Positions 1 through 5,819 are shown, numbered from the stretch's first letter. The stretch: DNA of 12,095 nucleotides from CAYFQV01 sp964413635 (GCA_964413635.1 CAYPTH010000093.1:1-12095); one strand, 5' to 3'. Translations and numbers: made by a program. Notes: generated from the sequence alone by a model not told the origin.

Positions 1-55
1 CCTTACGGACACTAGACCCTGAACCTAGCGCGTCTACCAATTCCGCCACTCGGGC
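1..55 (-). tRNA. tRNA-Leu(CAG), 3' part cut off by window edge
   Basis: Read on the minus strand, position 55 starts a 7-nt acceptor arm (GCCCGAG), then TG, a D stem GCG/CGC around a loop containing TTGGTAGA, and an anticodon stem CTAGG/TCTAG closing the loop TTCAGGG. The anticodon is therefore CAG, which reads the leucine codon CUG. The start of a long variable arm (TGTCCGTAAGG) follows, as expected for a class II tRNA-Leu. The rest of the variable arm, the T arm and the acceptor 3' strand lie beyond position 1. A sigma-70-like promoter sits just upstream. Confidence 0.93.
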
Positions 56-68
56 TTGAGCGAGCATT

Positions 69-97
69 ACAATAGCGCAGCGCCGATCGCCAGTCAA
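69..97 (-). promoter_or_regulatory. Sigma-70-type promoter of the tRNA-Leu gene
   Basis: On the minus strand there is a -35 TTGACT (97 to 92), a 17-bp spacer and a -10 TATTGT (74 to 69). The expected transcription start is near 62, about seven bases before the mature tRNA 5' end. The site lies between the HD-GYP stop codon and the tRNA, so the tRNA has its own promoter. Confidence 0.65.
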
Positions 98-112
98 GCC
101 GCGCGTCGGCGC

Positions 113-1372
113 TCAATAATCAAAGCGATCGCGAATCGAATCCACCACGGGGCGCATGTCGAGGAAGAGCTCAACGAGCTCGGGATCGAACTGGGTACCG
201 GCGCGCGCCTCCAGGAATGCTCGAGCGTCATCATCCGACCAGGGAATCTTGTACGAGCGTTCCGAAATCAAGGCGTCGTACACGTCGGCAATGCCGACGA
301 CGCGTGCCACCAGGGGGATCTCCGTACCGCTCTTGCCCGGGCCGAGCTCTACCGGGTCGACGCTGAGGTCCTCAATGTGTCCCGGGTATCCGCTGCCGTC
401 CCAGTGCTCGTGATGGTTGAGTGCAACATCGCGAGCGACGCGGTCCCAGGCTGAGTCGCGCATTGTAAAGAGGCGGGCACCTTGAATGGTGTGCAGCTTG
501 ATCTGCCGGATTTCCTCCTCCGTGAGATCGGTGGTCTTGTTCAAGATGGCGTCGCTAATCGCAATTTTCCCAACATCGTGAAGCATGGCGGCGGGAACCA
601 GGGCGTCCCTGGTGGCTCGCATGACCGAGCGCGCCACCCCGTGCTGTCGCGCCCACACACTGTACAGCTCGGAAGACGTCGCCGCAACTCGGCGGGCGTG
701 TTGTGCCGTTTCAAAGGGGTCACGGAGCCGAGAGATGTCAACCATCCGTAACACCATCTCTTGGTTGAGTTTGGCGCGCTCGACTGCCGTCGCCGCATGC
801 TGGGCGAACTGCATGATGTAGAGCCGGTCTTTGCCCGAGAATGGAATCACCTCACCTGAGGGCGTCATGGCGTTTATCAGCTGGAGTACACCGACTACCT
901 CCCCGGTTCTGGTTAGAAGAGGGACAATGAGCATGGACCGAGTGCGATACTTCGTCTCCTGATCAAATCTGGGATTGTGCGAGTAATCGACTCCGCTCTG
1001 GATGTCGTAGACGTCGTCAATGAGCAAGGGCTCGCCGCTCGAGGCGACGTAGCCGGCGAGGGACTTGCGGTCGACGGGTAGACTCTGACTCGCCGTAAGG
1101 TGGTGCTGCTCCGGTGTTTCGTGTTGGAAGAGGGTATCGTTTTGCACGTAGCGAAAGAAGAGGCGACCCTTGGCAACAAGATATACTGTGCCGGCGTCGG
1201 CGCGCACAAAGCGCCGCGCCTCGAGAAGGATGTTCTCCAAGAGGGTATCCAAATCTCGTACGTGGTAGATTCGTTCTACCGTTTCGAGGAGGCGATCTAC
1301 ATCTCGTGCATTTCTGTCCGTGGCGACGGCGCCATCCTGTTTTGCATGAGCTGCGCGTCCAAGGAGCGACAT
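113..1372 (-). CDS. GAF-HD-GYP domain protein, probable c-di-GMP phosphodiesterase
   Basis: The 419-residue protein has no signal peptide or membrane segment, so it is probably cytoplasmic. Residues about 40-198 form a GAF sensor domain; the stretch NPRFDQETKYRTRSMLIVPL resembles the GAF domains of cyclic-nucleotide phosphodiesterases. Residues about 220-405 form an HD-GYP domain: H265-D266 in HDVGK, H294, H320-H321 in NHHEHWDGSGYP, GYP at 328-330, and D363 in IADVYDAL. Because the metal ligands and GYP are intact, I infer active hydrolysis of cyclic di-GMP controlled by an unknown GAF ligand. The loop after GYP is longer than usual (about residues 331-350). The ATG at 1372 has no good Shine-Dalgarno; a TACAAT hexamer lies 8 nt upstream. 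The gene may also be read through from the hsp20 unit 82 bp upstream. Confidence 0.93.
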   Translation of the reverse strand: MSLLGRAAHAKQDGAVATDRNARDVDRLLETVERIYHVRDLDTLLENILLEARRFVRADAGTVYLVAKGRLFFRYVQNDTLFQHETPEQHHLTASQSLPVDRKSLAGYVASSGEPLLIDDVYDIQSGVDYSHNPRFDQETKYRTRSMLIVPLLTRTGEVVGVLQLINAMTPSGEVIPFSGKDRLYIMQFAQHAATAVERAKLNQEMVLRMVDISRLRDPFETAQHARRVAATSSELYSVWARQHGVARSVMRATRDALVPAAMLHDVGKIAISDAILNKTTDLTEEEIRQIKLHTIQGARLFTMRDSAWDRVARDVALNHHEHWDGSGYPGHIEDLSVDPVELGPGKSGTEIPLVARVVGIADVYDALISERSYKIPWSDDDARAFLEARAGTQFDPELVELFLDMRPVVDSIRDRFDY

Positions 1373-1380
1373 TACCCACT

Positions 1381-1386
1381 ATTGTA
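1381..1386 (-). promoter_or_regulatory. Candidate -10 box just before the HD-GYP gene
   Basis: TACAAT on the minus strand ends 8 nt before the ATG at 1372, so transcription would start within two or three bases of the start codon. The hexamer 17 bp upstream (TGGCGC) is a poor -35. The start codon lacks a clear Shine-Dalgarno, which agrees with a leaderless mRNA but does not prove one. Confidence 0.3.
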
Positions 1387-1425
1387 TTCCGTGAAGCTCA
1401 ATAGCGCCACGGGGGAATAGTGGAT

Positions 1426-1447
1426 GCGGGGCGAAGATTCGCCCCGC
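1426..1447 (-). terminator. Strong hairpin after the hsp20-microprotein unit
   Basis: GCGGGGCGA and TCGCCCCGC form a perfect 9-bp GC-rich stem with a 4-nt loop, starting 7 nt after the microprotein stop codon on the minus strand. No convincing T tract follows (ATCCACTATT), so it may be a weak terminator, an attenuator or a 3'-end stabiliser between this unit and the HD-GYP gene. Confidence 0.4.
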
Positions 1448-1454
1448 GACAGCT

Positions 1455-1577
1455 TCAGTAACGGTCGTGGTCGCTCCGGTTGTCCCGGATCATGCGAACT
1501 ACTCGCCCCACAAGCTTGTCAATCTGCGGCTTGAAGAAGTAGCCGAGAGCCGCACCCACGATGAGCCAGAAGATCAT
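1455..1577 (-). CDS. 40-residue single-pass membrane microprotein, coupled to hsp20
   Basis: This short gene starts with an ATG that overlaps the hsp20 stop codon as ATGA (1577-1574). A full Shine-Dalgarno, AAGGAGG, stands 7 nt upstream inside the end of hsp20. The product has an N-terminal hydrophobic helix (MIFWLIVGAALGYFF, residues 1-15), then a basic, amphipathic-looking stretch with K and R (16-32) and a polar tail ending DHDRY. It should sit in the inner membrane with the basic tail in the cytoplasm by the positive-inside rule. I do not recognise a family. The overlap and the ribosome binding site imply translation coupled to hsp20, so a role in membrane-linked stress protection is a reasonable inference, but the function is unknown. 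A strong hairpin follows the stop. Confidence 0.8.
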   Translation of the reverse strand: MIFWLIVGAALGYFFKPQIDKLVGRVVRMIRDNRSDHDRY

Positions 1578-2086
1578 TGTTCATCCTCCTTCTTGATGGA
1601 GATCTTGTAGCCATCTCCCTCTTCCGGTTTGTCCCGAGGGGGGACCGTTACGCGGAGGATCCCATTCTTGAATACCGCTTCGGAAGCCTCGCGATCGAAC
1701 TTGTCTTCCGGCACGTAGTAGCGCTGATCCTTGATCTCTTTGACCTTGAGGCGCCGTTTCAAGAAGTGAATGTTCTCATCCGGCTCCATCTCTGCCGGCG
1801 GCTTTGCCGAAAGCATCATGTAGTCTCCTTTGAACTGGAGATCGATGTCGCTCTCTCGGAAGCCTGCCAGGGCGAACTCGAAGACCATGGTCTTGTCATC
1901 GGTCATGTAAATGTTGACCGGTGGATACGAGTGCGAAGGGTAGAAATCCCACTGGGCGTCCCAGTTGAACCCCTTCTCCGTTGGATCAAATCCCGTTTTC
2001 TCGCCGAAAACGGAACCCAGATTCTCGGCGGCGGAGAATATTTCGTCCATGACCCTGCCGAGGTCGCCAAAATCGCGTTGTTTCAT
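1574..2086 (-). CDS. hsp20: Small heat-shock protein, Hsp20/alpha-crystallin family
   Basis: The 170-residue protein is an ATP-independent holdase chaperone that binds unfolding proteins in the cytoplasm. The alpha-crystallin domain spans about residues 54-149, beginning PPVNIYMTDD and ending in the family motif NGILRVTVP (141-149). The C-terminal tail holds an I-x-I motif (ISI, 162-164), which in this family joins dimers into larger oligomers. The N-terminal arm (1-53) is aromatic and Phe-rich, as is typical. I chose the ATG at 2086 because AAGGAG lies 7 nt upstream; the open frame continues to 2260 but that part covers the promoter and does not look coding. Upstream lie a sigma-54 promoter and a hairpin over the Shine-Dalgarno. 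The gene overlaps the microprotein by 4 nt. Confidence 0.95.
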   Translation of the reverse strand: MKQRDFGDLGRVMDEIFSAAENLGSVFGEKTGFDPTEKGFNWDAQWDFYPSHSYPPVNIYMTDDKTMVFEFALAGFRESDIDLQFKGDYMMLSAKPPAEMEPDENIHFLKRRLKVKEIKDQRYYVPEDKFDREASEAVFKNGILRVTVPPRDKPEEGDGYKISIKKEDEQ

Positions 2087-2093
2087 AAAACAA

Positions 2094-2118
2094 CTCCTTG
2101 AGCATGTGCTCCATAAGG
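2094..2118 (-). promoter_or_regulatory. Hairpin sequestering the hsp20 Shine-Dalgarno (possible RNA thermometer)
   Basis: In the hsp20 leader, minus strand, CCTT (2118-2115), a three-base bulge ATG, and GAGC (2111-2108) pair with GCTC (2103-2100) and AAGG (2099-2096) across the loop ACAT. The AAGG belongs to the hsp20 ribosome binding site AAGGAG (2099-2094), so four of its six bases are paired. A short, bulged, weak stem over the ribosome site is the design of known thermometers in front of small heat-shock genes. The fold is seen by eye only; its stability was not computed. Confidence 0.5.
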
Positions 2119-2198
2119 TGTGTGCCCTGCTGAGCAGCGACACGCATCGAGGCAACGCCATCGATGAGAGCGTCTTTCGACCGCTCCACTCATAGGCT

Positions 2199-2215
2199 AG
2201 CAAGTCCTGTGCCAA
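2199..2215 (-). promoter_or_regulatory. Sigma-54 (-24/-12) promoter of hsp20
   Basis: Minus strand reads TTGGCACAGGACTTGCT. This matches the sigma-54 consensus TGGCAC-N5-TTGCW at every defined position, and the GG and GC pairs are separated by exactly 10 nt. The start site would be near 2188, giving a leader of about 100 nt before the hsp20 ATG. Sigma-54 promoters need an enhancer-binding activator; its binding site would lie upstream, partly in the region bordering the assembly gap. The sigma-54 gene rpoN is in this window. Confidence 0.7.
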
Positions 2216-2228
2216 AAGCTGAACTCCT

Positions 2229-2260
2229 ATTGTACATTCCAGAGAAGGAAACGTAATCAA
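2229..2260 (-). promoter_or_regulatory. Weak candidate sigma-70-type promoter upstream of hsp20
   Basis: TTGATT (2260-2255) and TACAAT (2234-2229) on the minus strand look like -35 and -10 boxes, but the 20-bp spacer is longer than optimal. It could provide basal transcription in addition to the sigma-54 promoter. No CIRCE element (the HrcA operator) is visible near it. Confidence 0.25.
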
Positions 2261-2437
2261 CTACAATGAATATATTTATGGCGATGCTGTCACCAGCCGG
2301 CATACGGCGTCTCGCAGTCGAGGCTCGGGACGACCTGTCGGCTACGGGGGTTATGCAGGGACGCGCGAGGCGCAATAGTGGCGTCGAGGGTACACATTCC
2401 ATGTACAGACGGGAAATTCCGGGTAATTGTGACACAC
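2261..2437. other. Non-coding stretch between hsp20 and the assembly gap
   Basis: No gene is supported here on either strand. The part next to hsp20 is AT-rich (about 2255-2280). A dyad GTACA-N7-TGTAC occurs at 2390-2406, about 200 bp upstream of the predicted sigma-54 start, a distance at which activator sites can occur; five-base arms can arise by chance. The rest shows nothing recognisable. Confidence 0.5.
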
Positions 2438-2537
2438 NNNNNNNNNNNNNNNNNNNNNNNNNNNNNNNNNNNNNNNNNNNNNNNNNNNNNNNNNNNNNNN
2501 NNNNNNNNNNNNNNNNNNNNNNNNNNNNNNNNNNNNN
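2438..2537. other. Assembly gap (100 N)
   Basis: Exactly 100 undetermined bases. This is a common convention for a scaffold gap of unknown length, so the real distance between the hsp20 control region and the next gene is not known, and genes could be missing here. Confidence 0.97.
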
Positions 2538-2543
2538 CATGGG

Positions 2544-2572
2544 TAAACACGCCGACGCCTTCCTGCTATACT
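2544..2572 (+). promoter_or_regulatory. Promoter of the YmdB-like/RseC operon
   Basis: TAAACA (2544-2549), a 17-bp spacer and TATACT (2567-2572) preceded by TGC, giving an extended -10. The start site would be near 2579, with GGAG and then the ATG at 2591. Confidence 0.55.
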
Positions 2573-2590
2573 CCCGCCCTGCGGAGCACC

Positions 2591-3412
2591 ATGCGAGTAC
2601 TGTTCATTTCTGAGATAGTTGGAAAAGCGGGTATCTATTGTGTGAAATCGGCGCTGTCCCGCATACGAGAAGAGCGGCACATCGATTTCGTTGTCGCCAA
2701 CGGCGACGGAGCGACCAACGGTTTCGGAATTGGCAAAAACCACTCGATATACCTGCGGAAGCTCGGCGTCGACGTGATCACCGGTGGTGATCAGATCTAC
2801 TACAAGAAGGACATGGTCGGGCACATTTCGTCGGCGGGCTATATCCTGCGAGCCGCCAACTTCCCCCCCGGAAACCCCGGTCGCGGCTGGCGCGCCTTTG
2901 TCGTCGGGGACCGGAGGCTGGCCGTAATCTCCCTTCTTGGCCAATCCGGCTTCGGTAGGATCCACTTGAGTAATCCCTTTACCTTCCTTCCAGAGCTCGC
3001 GGACCGGGCGCGGAGAGAGACTGAGGCGATCCTGGTGGATTTCCACGCCCTAACCACCGCCGAGAAGTACACCATGTTCCACTTGGCGGATGGCCACGTA
3101 TCCGCGGTGATTGGTACCGGACAACGGGTCGCTACGGCGGATGAGCGGGTGTGGCCGAAGGGGACCGCTACCATCTGTGATGCCGGCCGTACCGGAAGCA
3201 TGGACGGGGTATCGGGACTGGACGTGGACATTGAGGTTCAGAAGATGATCAAGCAGATGCCGGAGCGCTCGCAGGATGCCTGGGGAAATCTGGCCCTGAA
3301 TGGTGTTGTGATCGAGATTTCCGACGGTGCCGAAGCACAGTCGATCGAGCGTCTCTCCGTTCCATGCGAGGAGCCGAAAGATGATAGAGATAGCACGCGT
3401 TCTTCGAACTGA
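2591..3412 (+). CDS. YmdB/TIGR00282-family metallophosphoesterase homologue with degenerate active site
   Basis: The 273-residue protein aligns along its whole length with the YmdB family, cytoplasmic phosphodiesterases acting on cyclic nucleotides (Bacillus YmdB affects biofilm and motility decisions). Family landmarks are clear: MRVLFISEIVGKAG, VVANGDGATNG, LRAANFPPGNPGRG, VDFHALTTAEK, TADERVWPKGTA and the ending LNGVVIEI. The metal ligands are not kept. Compared with my memory of YmdB, D8 is E8, E39 is D39, N40 is G40, N67 is D67, H68 is Q68, and the two histidines of GTHTHVQT are G177 and R179 in GTGQRVAT; only the FHA histidine (H152) remains. I infer it is not a normal phosphodiesterase and may be a binding or regulatory protein. 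The start ATG at 2591 has GGAG 5 nt upstream; a longer frame runs back into the gap but is not needed. It overlaps the next gene by 32 nt. Confidence 0.85.
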   Translation: MRVLFISEIVGKAGIYCVKSALSRIREERHIDFVVANGDGATNGFGIGKNHSIYLRKLGVDVITGGDQIYYKKDMVGHISSAGYILRAANFPPGNPGRGWRAFVVGDRRLAVISLLGQSGFGRIHLSNPFTFLPELADRARRETEAILVDFHALTTAEKYTMFHLADGHVSAVIGTGQRVATADERVWPKGTATICDAGRTGSMDGVSGLDVDIEVQKMIKQMPERSQDAWGNLALNGVVIEISDGAEAQSIERLSVPCEEPKDDRDSTRSSN

Positions 3413-3803
3413 AGGCGAGACGGTATATTTAGCCTGCGACGACAGCGCCTGTGAGGCGTGCCCCGCGTCGAAGGCCTTCTGCAACCCAAAGACGCGCGAG
3501 TTTACCGCCGCAAACTCGAAACGCTTGGACCTGCGGCCGACGCAGATGGTCGAGGTTTTCGTTCATCCGGGGAAGGCAATTTGGGCCGGTTTTACCGTGC
3601 TCATGCTTCCGCTCTTGCTCTTTGCAGGGGGCTACTTTCTCGGTGCGGAGCTTCTGGGCTCGGGAAACGAGCTCGTAAGTGTGGTCTTTGGGCTCTTCGG
3701 TCTCGCCGTCGGTTTTGGCTTGAGTTACCTCTACCACCGTATGCGGCGTGGCAAAGACATGCCGGAGATCCTCGGGCTTGCCCGCGTCGGCAGTCGGGTC
3801 TAA
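3381..3803 (+). CDS. RseC/MucC-family Cys-rich membrane protein
   Basis: The 140-residue protein has an N-terminal domain with four cysteines, C19, C24, C27 and C34 (ACDDSACEACPASKAFC), then two membrane helices at about 66-88 and 98-118, and a short basic cytoplasmic end. This is the layout of the RseC/MucC family (PF04246). In Escherichia coli, RseC modulates sigma-E signalling and helps reduce SoxR together with Rsx proteins; elsewhere the family accompanies Rnf electron-transport genes. No rse, rsx or rnf genes are seen here, so its partner is unknown. The ATG at 3381 was chosen because GAGGAG lies 7 nt upstream and the Cys motif begins soon after. It starts inside the YmdB-like gene, so the two are translationally coupled. 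Its stop codon overlaps that of the convergent cheB. Confidence 0.85.
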   Translation: MIEIARVLRTEGETVYLACDDSACEACPASKAFCNPKTREFTAANSKRLDLRPTQMVEVFVHPGKAIWAGFTVLMLPLLLFAGGYFLGAELLGSGNELVSVVFGLFGLAVGFGLSYLYHRMRRGKDMPEILGLARVGSRV

Positions 3804-4942
3804 GCGTTCTGCTCAGTTACGATCGCGGATAGCTTTGAGGCGATTTGGTGCAACGGTAACTGATGTTGTACGTGGCCAAGCTCGAATGCGACCTTCGGCA
3901 TTCCATAGACAACGCTTGTCGCCTCGTCCTGCCCAAGGGTAATGCCGCCCTTCCGACGGATGGAGCCGATCTCATACGCGCCGTCCCGGCCCATCCCGGT
4001 CATAATTACGGCCAGGCTGTGATTCCCGAAGGCTGAGGCGACCGACTCAAAGAGTACATCTACCGAAGGGCGGTGTCCGTTGCGCGGTGCCTCCTGGGAA
4101 ATGTGGACAATCCCGGACAGCGATTTCCGCTCCACCGTAAGGTGCCTATCACCCTGAGCAATGAGGACGCGATTCGCTTGCAGCAGGTCCCCGTCGGCGG
4201 CCTCCTTTACGGTCAAGGGACAGATCCGATCCAGGCTCTTCGCAAACTCCGCCGTAAATCCCGGGGGCATGTGTTGGACGATCACAATGGGCACGCCGAT
4301 TGTCGGACTGATCTCAGCAAATATCTTCCGGAGCGCGTTCGGTCCCCCGGTTGAGACGCCGATCGCAATGAGGTGGATCTCGCCGGGCTCCGTCTCCGGC
4401 GTTATGGGGCCTCGCGGCTTCTGCCGTTCCCGCTCGATGACTGCGGCGGTGCTTCGGTCGGGTTGCGGACCAACATCCTCCGGGGCGACCGGCCGTGGCG
4501 GCGGGACGCTTCCCTTGCGATTCCGGAAGCGCCGTCCGTATCCGCGGACTGTCTCAATGAGCTGGTCTCCGACCGCGTGAATGTCTCCGGAAACCGGTCC
4601 GGAGGGCTTCAGGAGAAAGTCGGATGCCCCGAGCGAGAGGGCCTCCATGGTTATCTTGGCACCCCGATGGGCCACCGACGAGAGTATGACGACGGGCACC
4701 TCAATGTGCTGCCTGCGCCGTTCCTCGAGGAATTGAATGCCGTTCATCTCCGGCATTTCGATGTCCAAAACAATCACGTCCGGGTTGAGCCGGGACAGTT
4801 TCTGGAGGGCGAACTTGCCGTTCATTGCCGTTCCGGCAACTTCGATGTCATCGGCTTCGTTCAAGATCCGGGACACAAGGTTGCGCATGAGCGCAGAGTC
4901 ATCTACGACCAAGGCTCGAATTGGTTCTTTCTTCACCTTCAC
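3800..4942 (-). CDS. cheB: Chemotaxis response regulator, protein-glutamate methylesterase CheB
   Basis: CheB removes methyl groups (and amide groups) from chemoreceptor glutamates and so resets receptor sensitivity, opposite to CheR. The 380-residue protein has a receiver domain (about 7-130) with D14-D15, the phosphorylated D60 in VLDIEMPEMNG, S88-S89 and K112. A Pro-rich, charged linker (140-187) leads to the methylesterase domain (188-380) with the catalytic triad S198 (GVSTGGP), H224 (QHMPPGFT) and D320 (MTGMGRDG). All key residues are present. I chose GTG at 4942 because it overlaps the cheR stop as GTGA, with AAAAAGG just upstream; another GTG at 4966 would add eight residues. Transcription is probably from the cheR promoter. 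The last four bases overlap the end of the convergent RseC-like gene. Confidence 0.96.
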   Translation of the reverse strand: MKVKKEPIRALVVDDSALMRNLVSRILNEADDIEVAGTAMNGKFALQKLSRLNPDVIVLDIEMPEMNGIQFLEERRRQHIEVPVVILSSVAHRGAKITMEALSLGASDFLLKPSGPVSGDIHAVGDQLIETVRGYGRRFRNRKGSVPPPRPVAPEDVGPQPDRSTAAVIERERQKPRGPITPETEPGEIHLIAIGVSTGGPNALRKIFAEISPTIGVPIVIVQHMPPGFTAEFAKSLDRICPLTVKEAADGDLLQANRVLIAQGDRHLTVERKSLSGIVHISQEAPRNGHRPSVDVLFESVASAFGNHSLAVIMTGMGRDGAYEIGSIRRKGGITLGQDEATSVVYGMPKVAFELGHVQHQLPLHQIASKLSAIVTEQNA

Positions 4943-5757
4943 TTGACCTTTTTGCGATATATGCACGCCCAGTCGGTCCGAAAAAACTCAAACTGGGTGT
5001 TCATGCCGAAGAGGGACTCTGAATGACCAATGAACAGATAGGCGTGAGGGCCCATAGCCTCCCAGAAGCGGTTTACAGCCGCCTTCTGGGCCGCCTCATC
5101 AAAGTAGATGAGGACGTTCCGGCAGAAGACTACGTCCAGTCCACGCAAGCCACTGTCGTTCTTGAGATTGTGATAGTCGAAGCGAATAACCTTCTTGAGC
5201 TGGTCGGTCACCTGATAGCCGCCGTCTCTCGAGGTGAAGTACTTCGTCAGAAGATTCTCCGGAACGCCCTGGACGCGTGATTCGGAGTAGTAGCCTTCCT
5301 TCGCGATCATGAGTGACTTCAGGCTGATGTCGGACGCGACGATCTCGATCGATATGCCCGGTGGCAGGTGTTCGAGGGCTATCATTGCCAGCGTGTAGGG
5401 CTCTTCGCCCGTTGAACAGCCGGCACTCCAGATACGCACCGTCTTCTCGCTGCCGGAACGTTTGTGCTCCGCAAGGTCGGGAACGACGAACTTTTCGAAG
5501 GTCTCTATGTGGGAGGTGTTCCGAAAGAAGCGGGTCAGATTCGTCGTGACCGAATCCAGCAGAACGCGCAGCTCCTCATCGTCCTTGCGAATCCGATCGT
5601 AGTATTCGCCGAGTGTTTCGCTACCGGAGGCGCGGAGGCGCTCACGAAGCCGACTCTCAAGGATGGACCGGTTTGAGCTGGAGAAGTGGATCCCGCTGGC
5701 GTCGTAGATCAGGTCGCGGAACTTCTGAAAGTAGTCATCGCTGAGAAAACTGGACAT
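4939..5757 (-). CDS. cheR: Chemotaxis protein-glutamate O-methyltransferase CheR
   Basis: CheR transfers methyl from S-adenosylmethionine to receptor glutamates, the adaptation arm opposite to CheB. The 272-residue length is typical. An N-terminal helical domain (1-70) is followed by TTNLTRFFRN (71-80), the SAM-binding loop WSAGCSTGEEPYT (110-122), the acidic D143 in ASDIS, CRNVLIYFD (212-220) and IGHSESLF (243-250), all classic CheR motifs. No pentapeptide-binding or TPR extension is visible. The ATG at 5757 has GGAG 4 nt upstream. cheR is first in a two-gene operon with cheB, with a promoter just upstream and a divergent gene beyond it. No receptors, cheA or cheW are in this window. Confidence 0.97.
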   Translation of the reverse strand: MSSFLSDDYFQKFRDLIYDASGIHFSSSNRSILESRLRERLRASGSETLGEYYDRIRKDDEELRVLLDSVTTNLTRFFRNTSHIETFEKFVVPDLAEHKRSGSEKTVRIWSAGCSTGEEPYTLAMIALEHLPPGISIEIVASDISLKSLMIAKEGYYSESRVQGVPENLLTKYFTSRDGGYQVTDQLKKVIRFDYHNLKNDSGLRGLDVVFCRNVLIYFDEAAQKAAVNRFWEAMGPHAYLFIGHSESLFGMNTQFEFFRTDWACIYRKKVK

Positions 5758-5789
5758 TCCGCTCCGCCGGCTCCTTGCTGGTGCTCCAC

Positions 5790-5819
5790 AATCTAGGCCG
5801 ATTGAATTGCTGCTGTCAA
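5790..5819 (-). promoter_or_regulatory. Promoter of cheR-cheB
   Basis: Minus strand TTGACA (5819-5814) is a perfect -35; an 18-bp spacer leads to TAGATT (5795-5790). The start site would be near 5783, giving a leader of about 25 nt. It looks like a housekeeping promoter, not the flagellar sigma-28 type. Confidence 0.6.

Noticed and set aside
56..454. Plus-strand open frame of 132 codons opposite the HD-GYP gene
   Set aside because: It is antisense to the HD-GYP domain and begins over the tRNA promoter; no ribosome site.
1986..2189. 67-codon GTG frame and a 36-codon ATG frame (2193-2083) before and across the hsp20 start, minus strand
   Set aside because: Neither has a ribosome site; the longer overlaps hsp20 by about 100 nt, and both starts lie at or upstream of the predicted sigma-54 transcript start. 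No family is recognisable.
2087..2260. In-frame upstream extension of hsp20 from a TTG at 2260 (58 extra residues)
   Set aside because: It runs through the sigma-54 promoter, has Cys-rich non-Hsp20-like sequence and no ribosome site; the ATG at 2086 has an ideal one.
2087..2260. CIRCE/HrcA operator before hsp20
   Set aside because: I looked for the TTAGCACTC-N9-GAGTGCTAA pattern and did not find it.
2190..2540. Minus-strand frames crossing the N gap upstream of hsp20
   Set aside because: They are open only because the Ns contain no stops, and the readable parts do not resemble protein.
2378..2590. Longer form of the YmdB-like gene reaching back through the N gap
   Set aside because: The open frame there depends on undetermined bases; the family normally starts at the MRVLFI stretch, which has GGAG upstream.
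4943..4966. GTG at 4966 as cheB start
   Set aside because: It would lie deeper in cheR and adds residues not typical for CheB; GTG at 4942 overlaps the cheR stop as GTGA with a nearby AAAAAGG.
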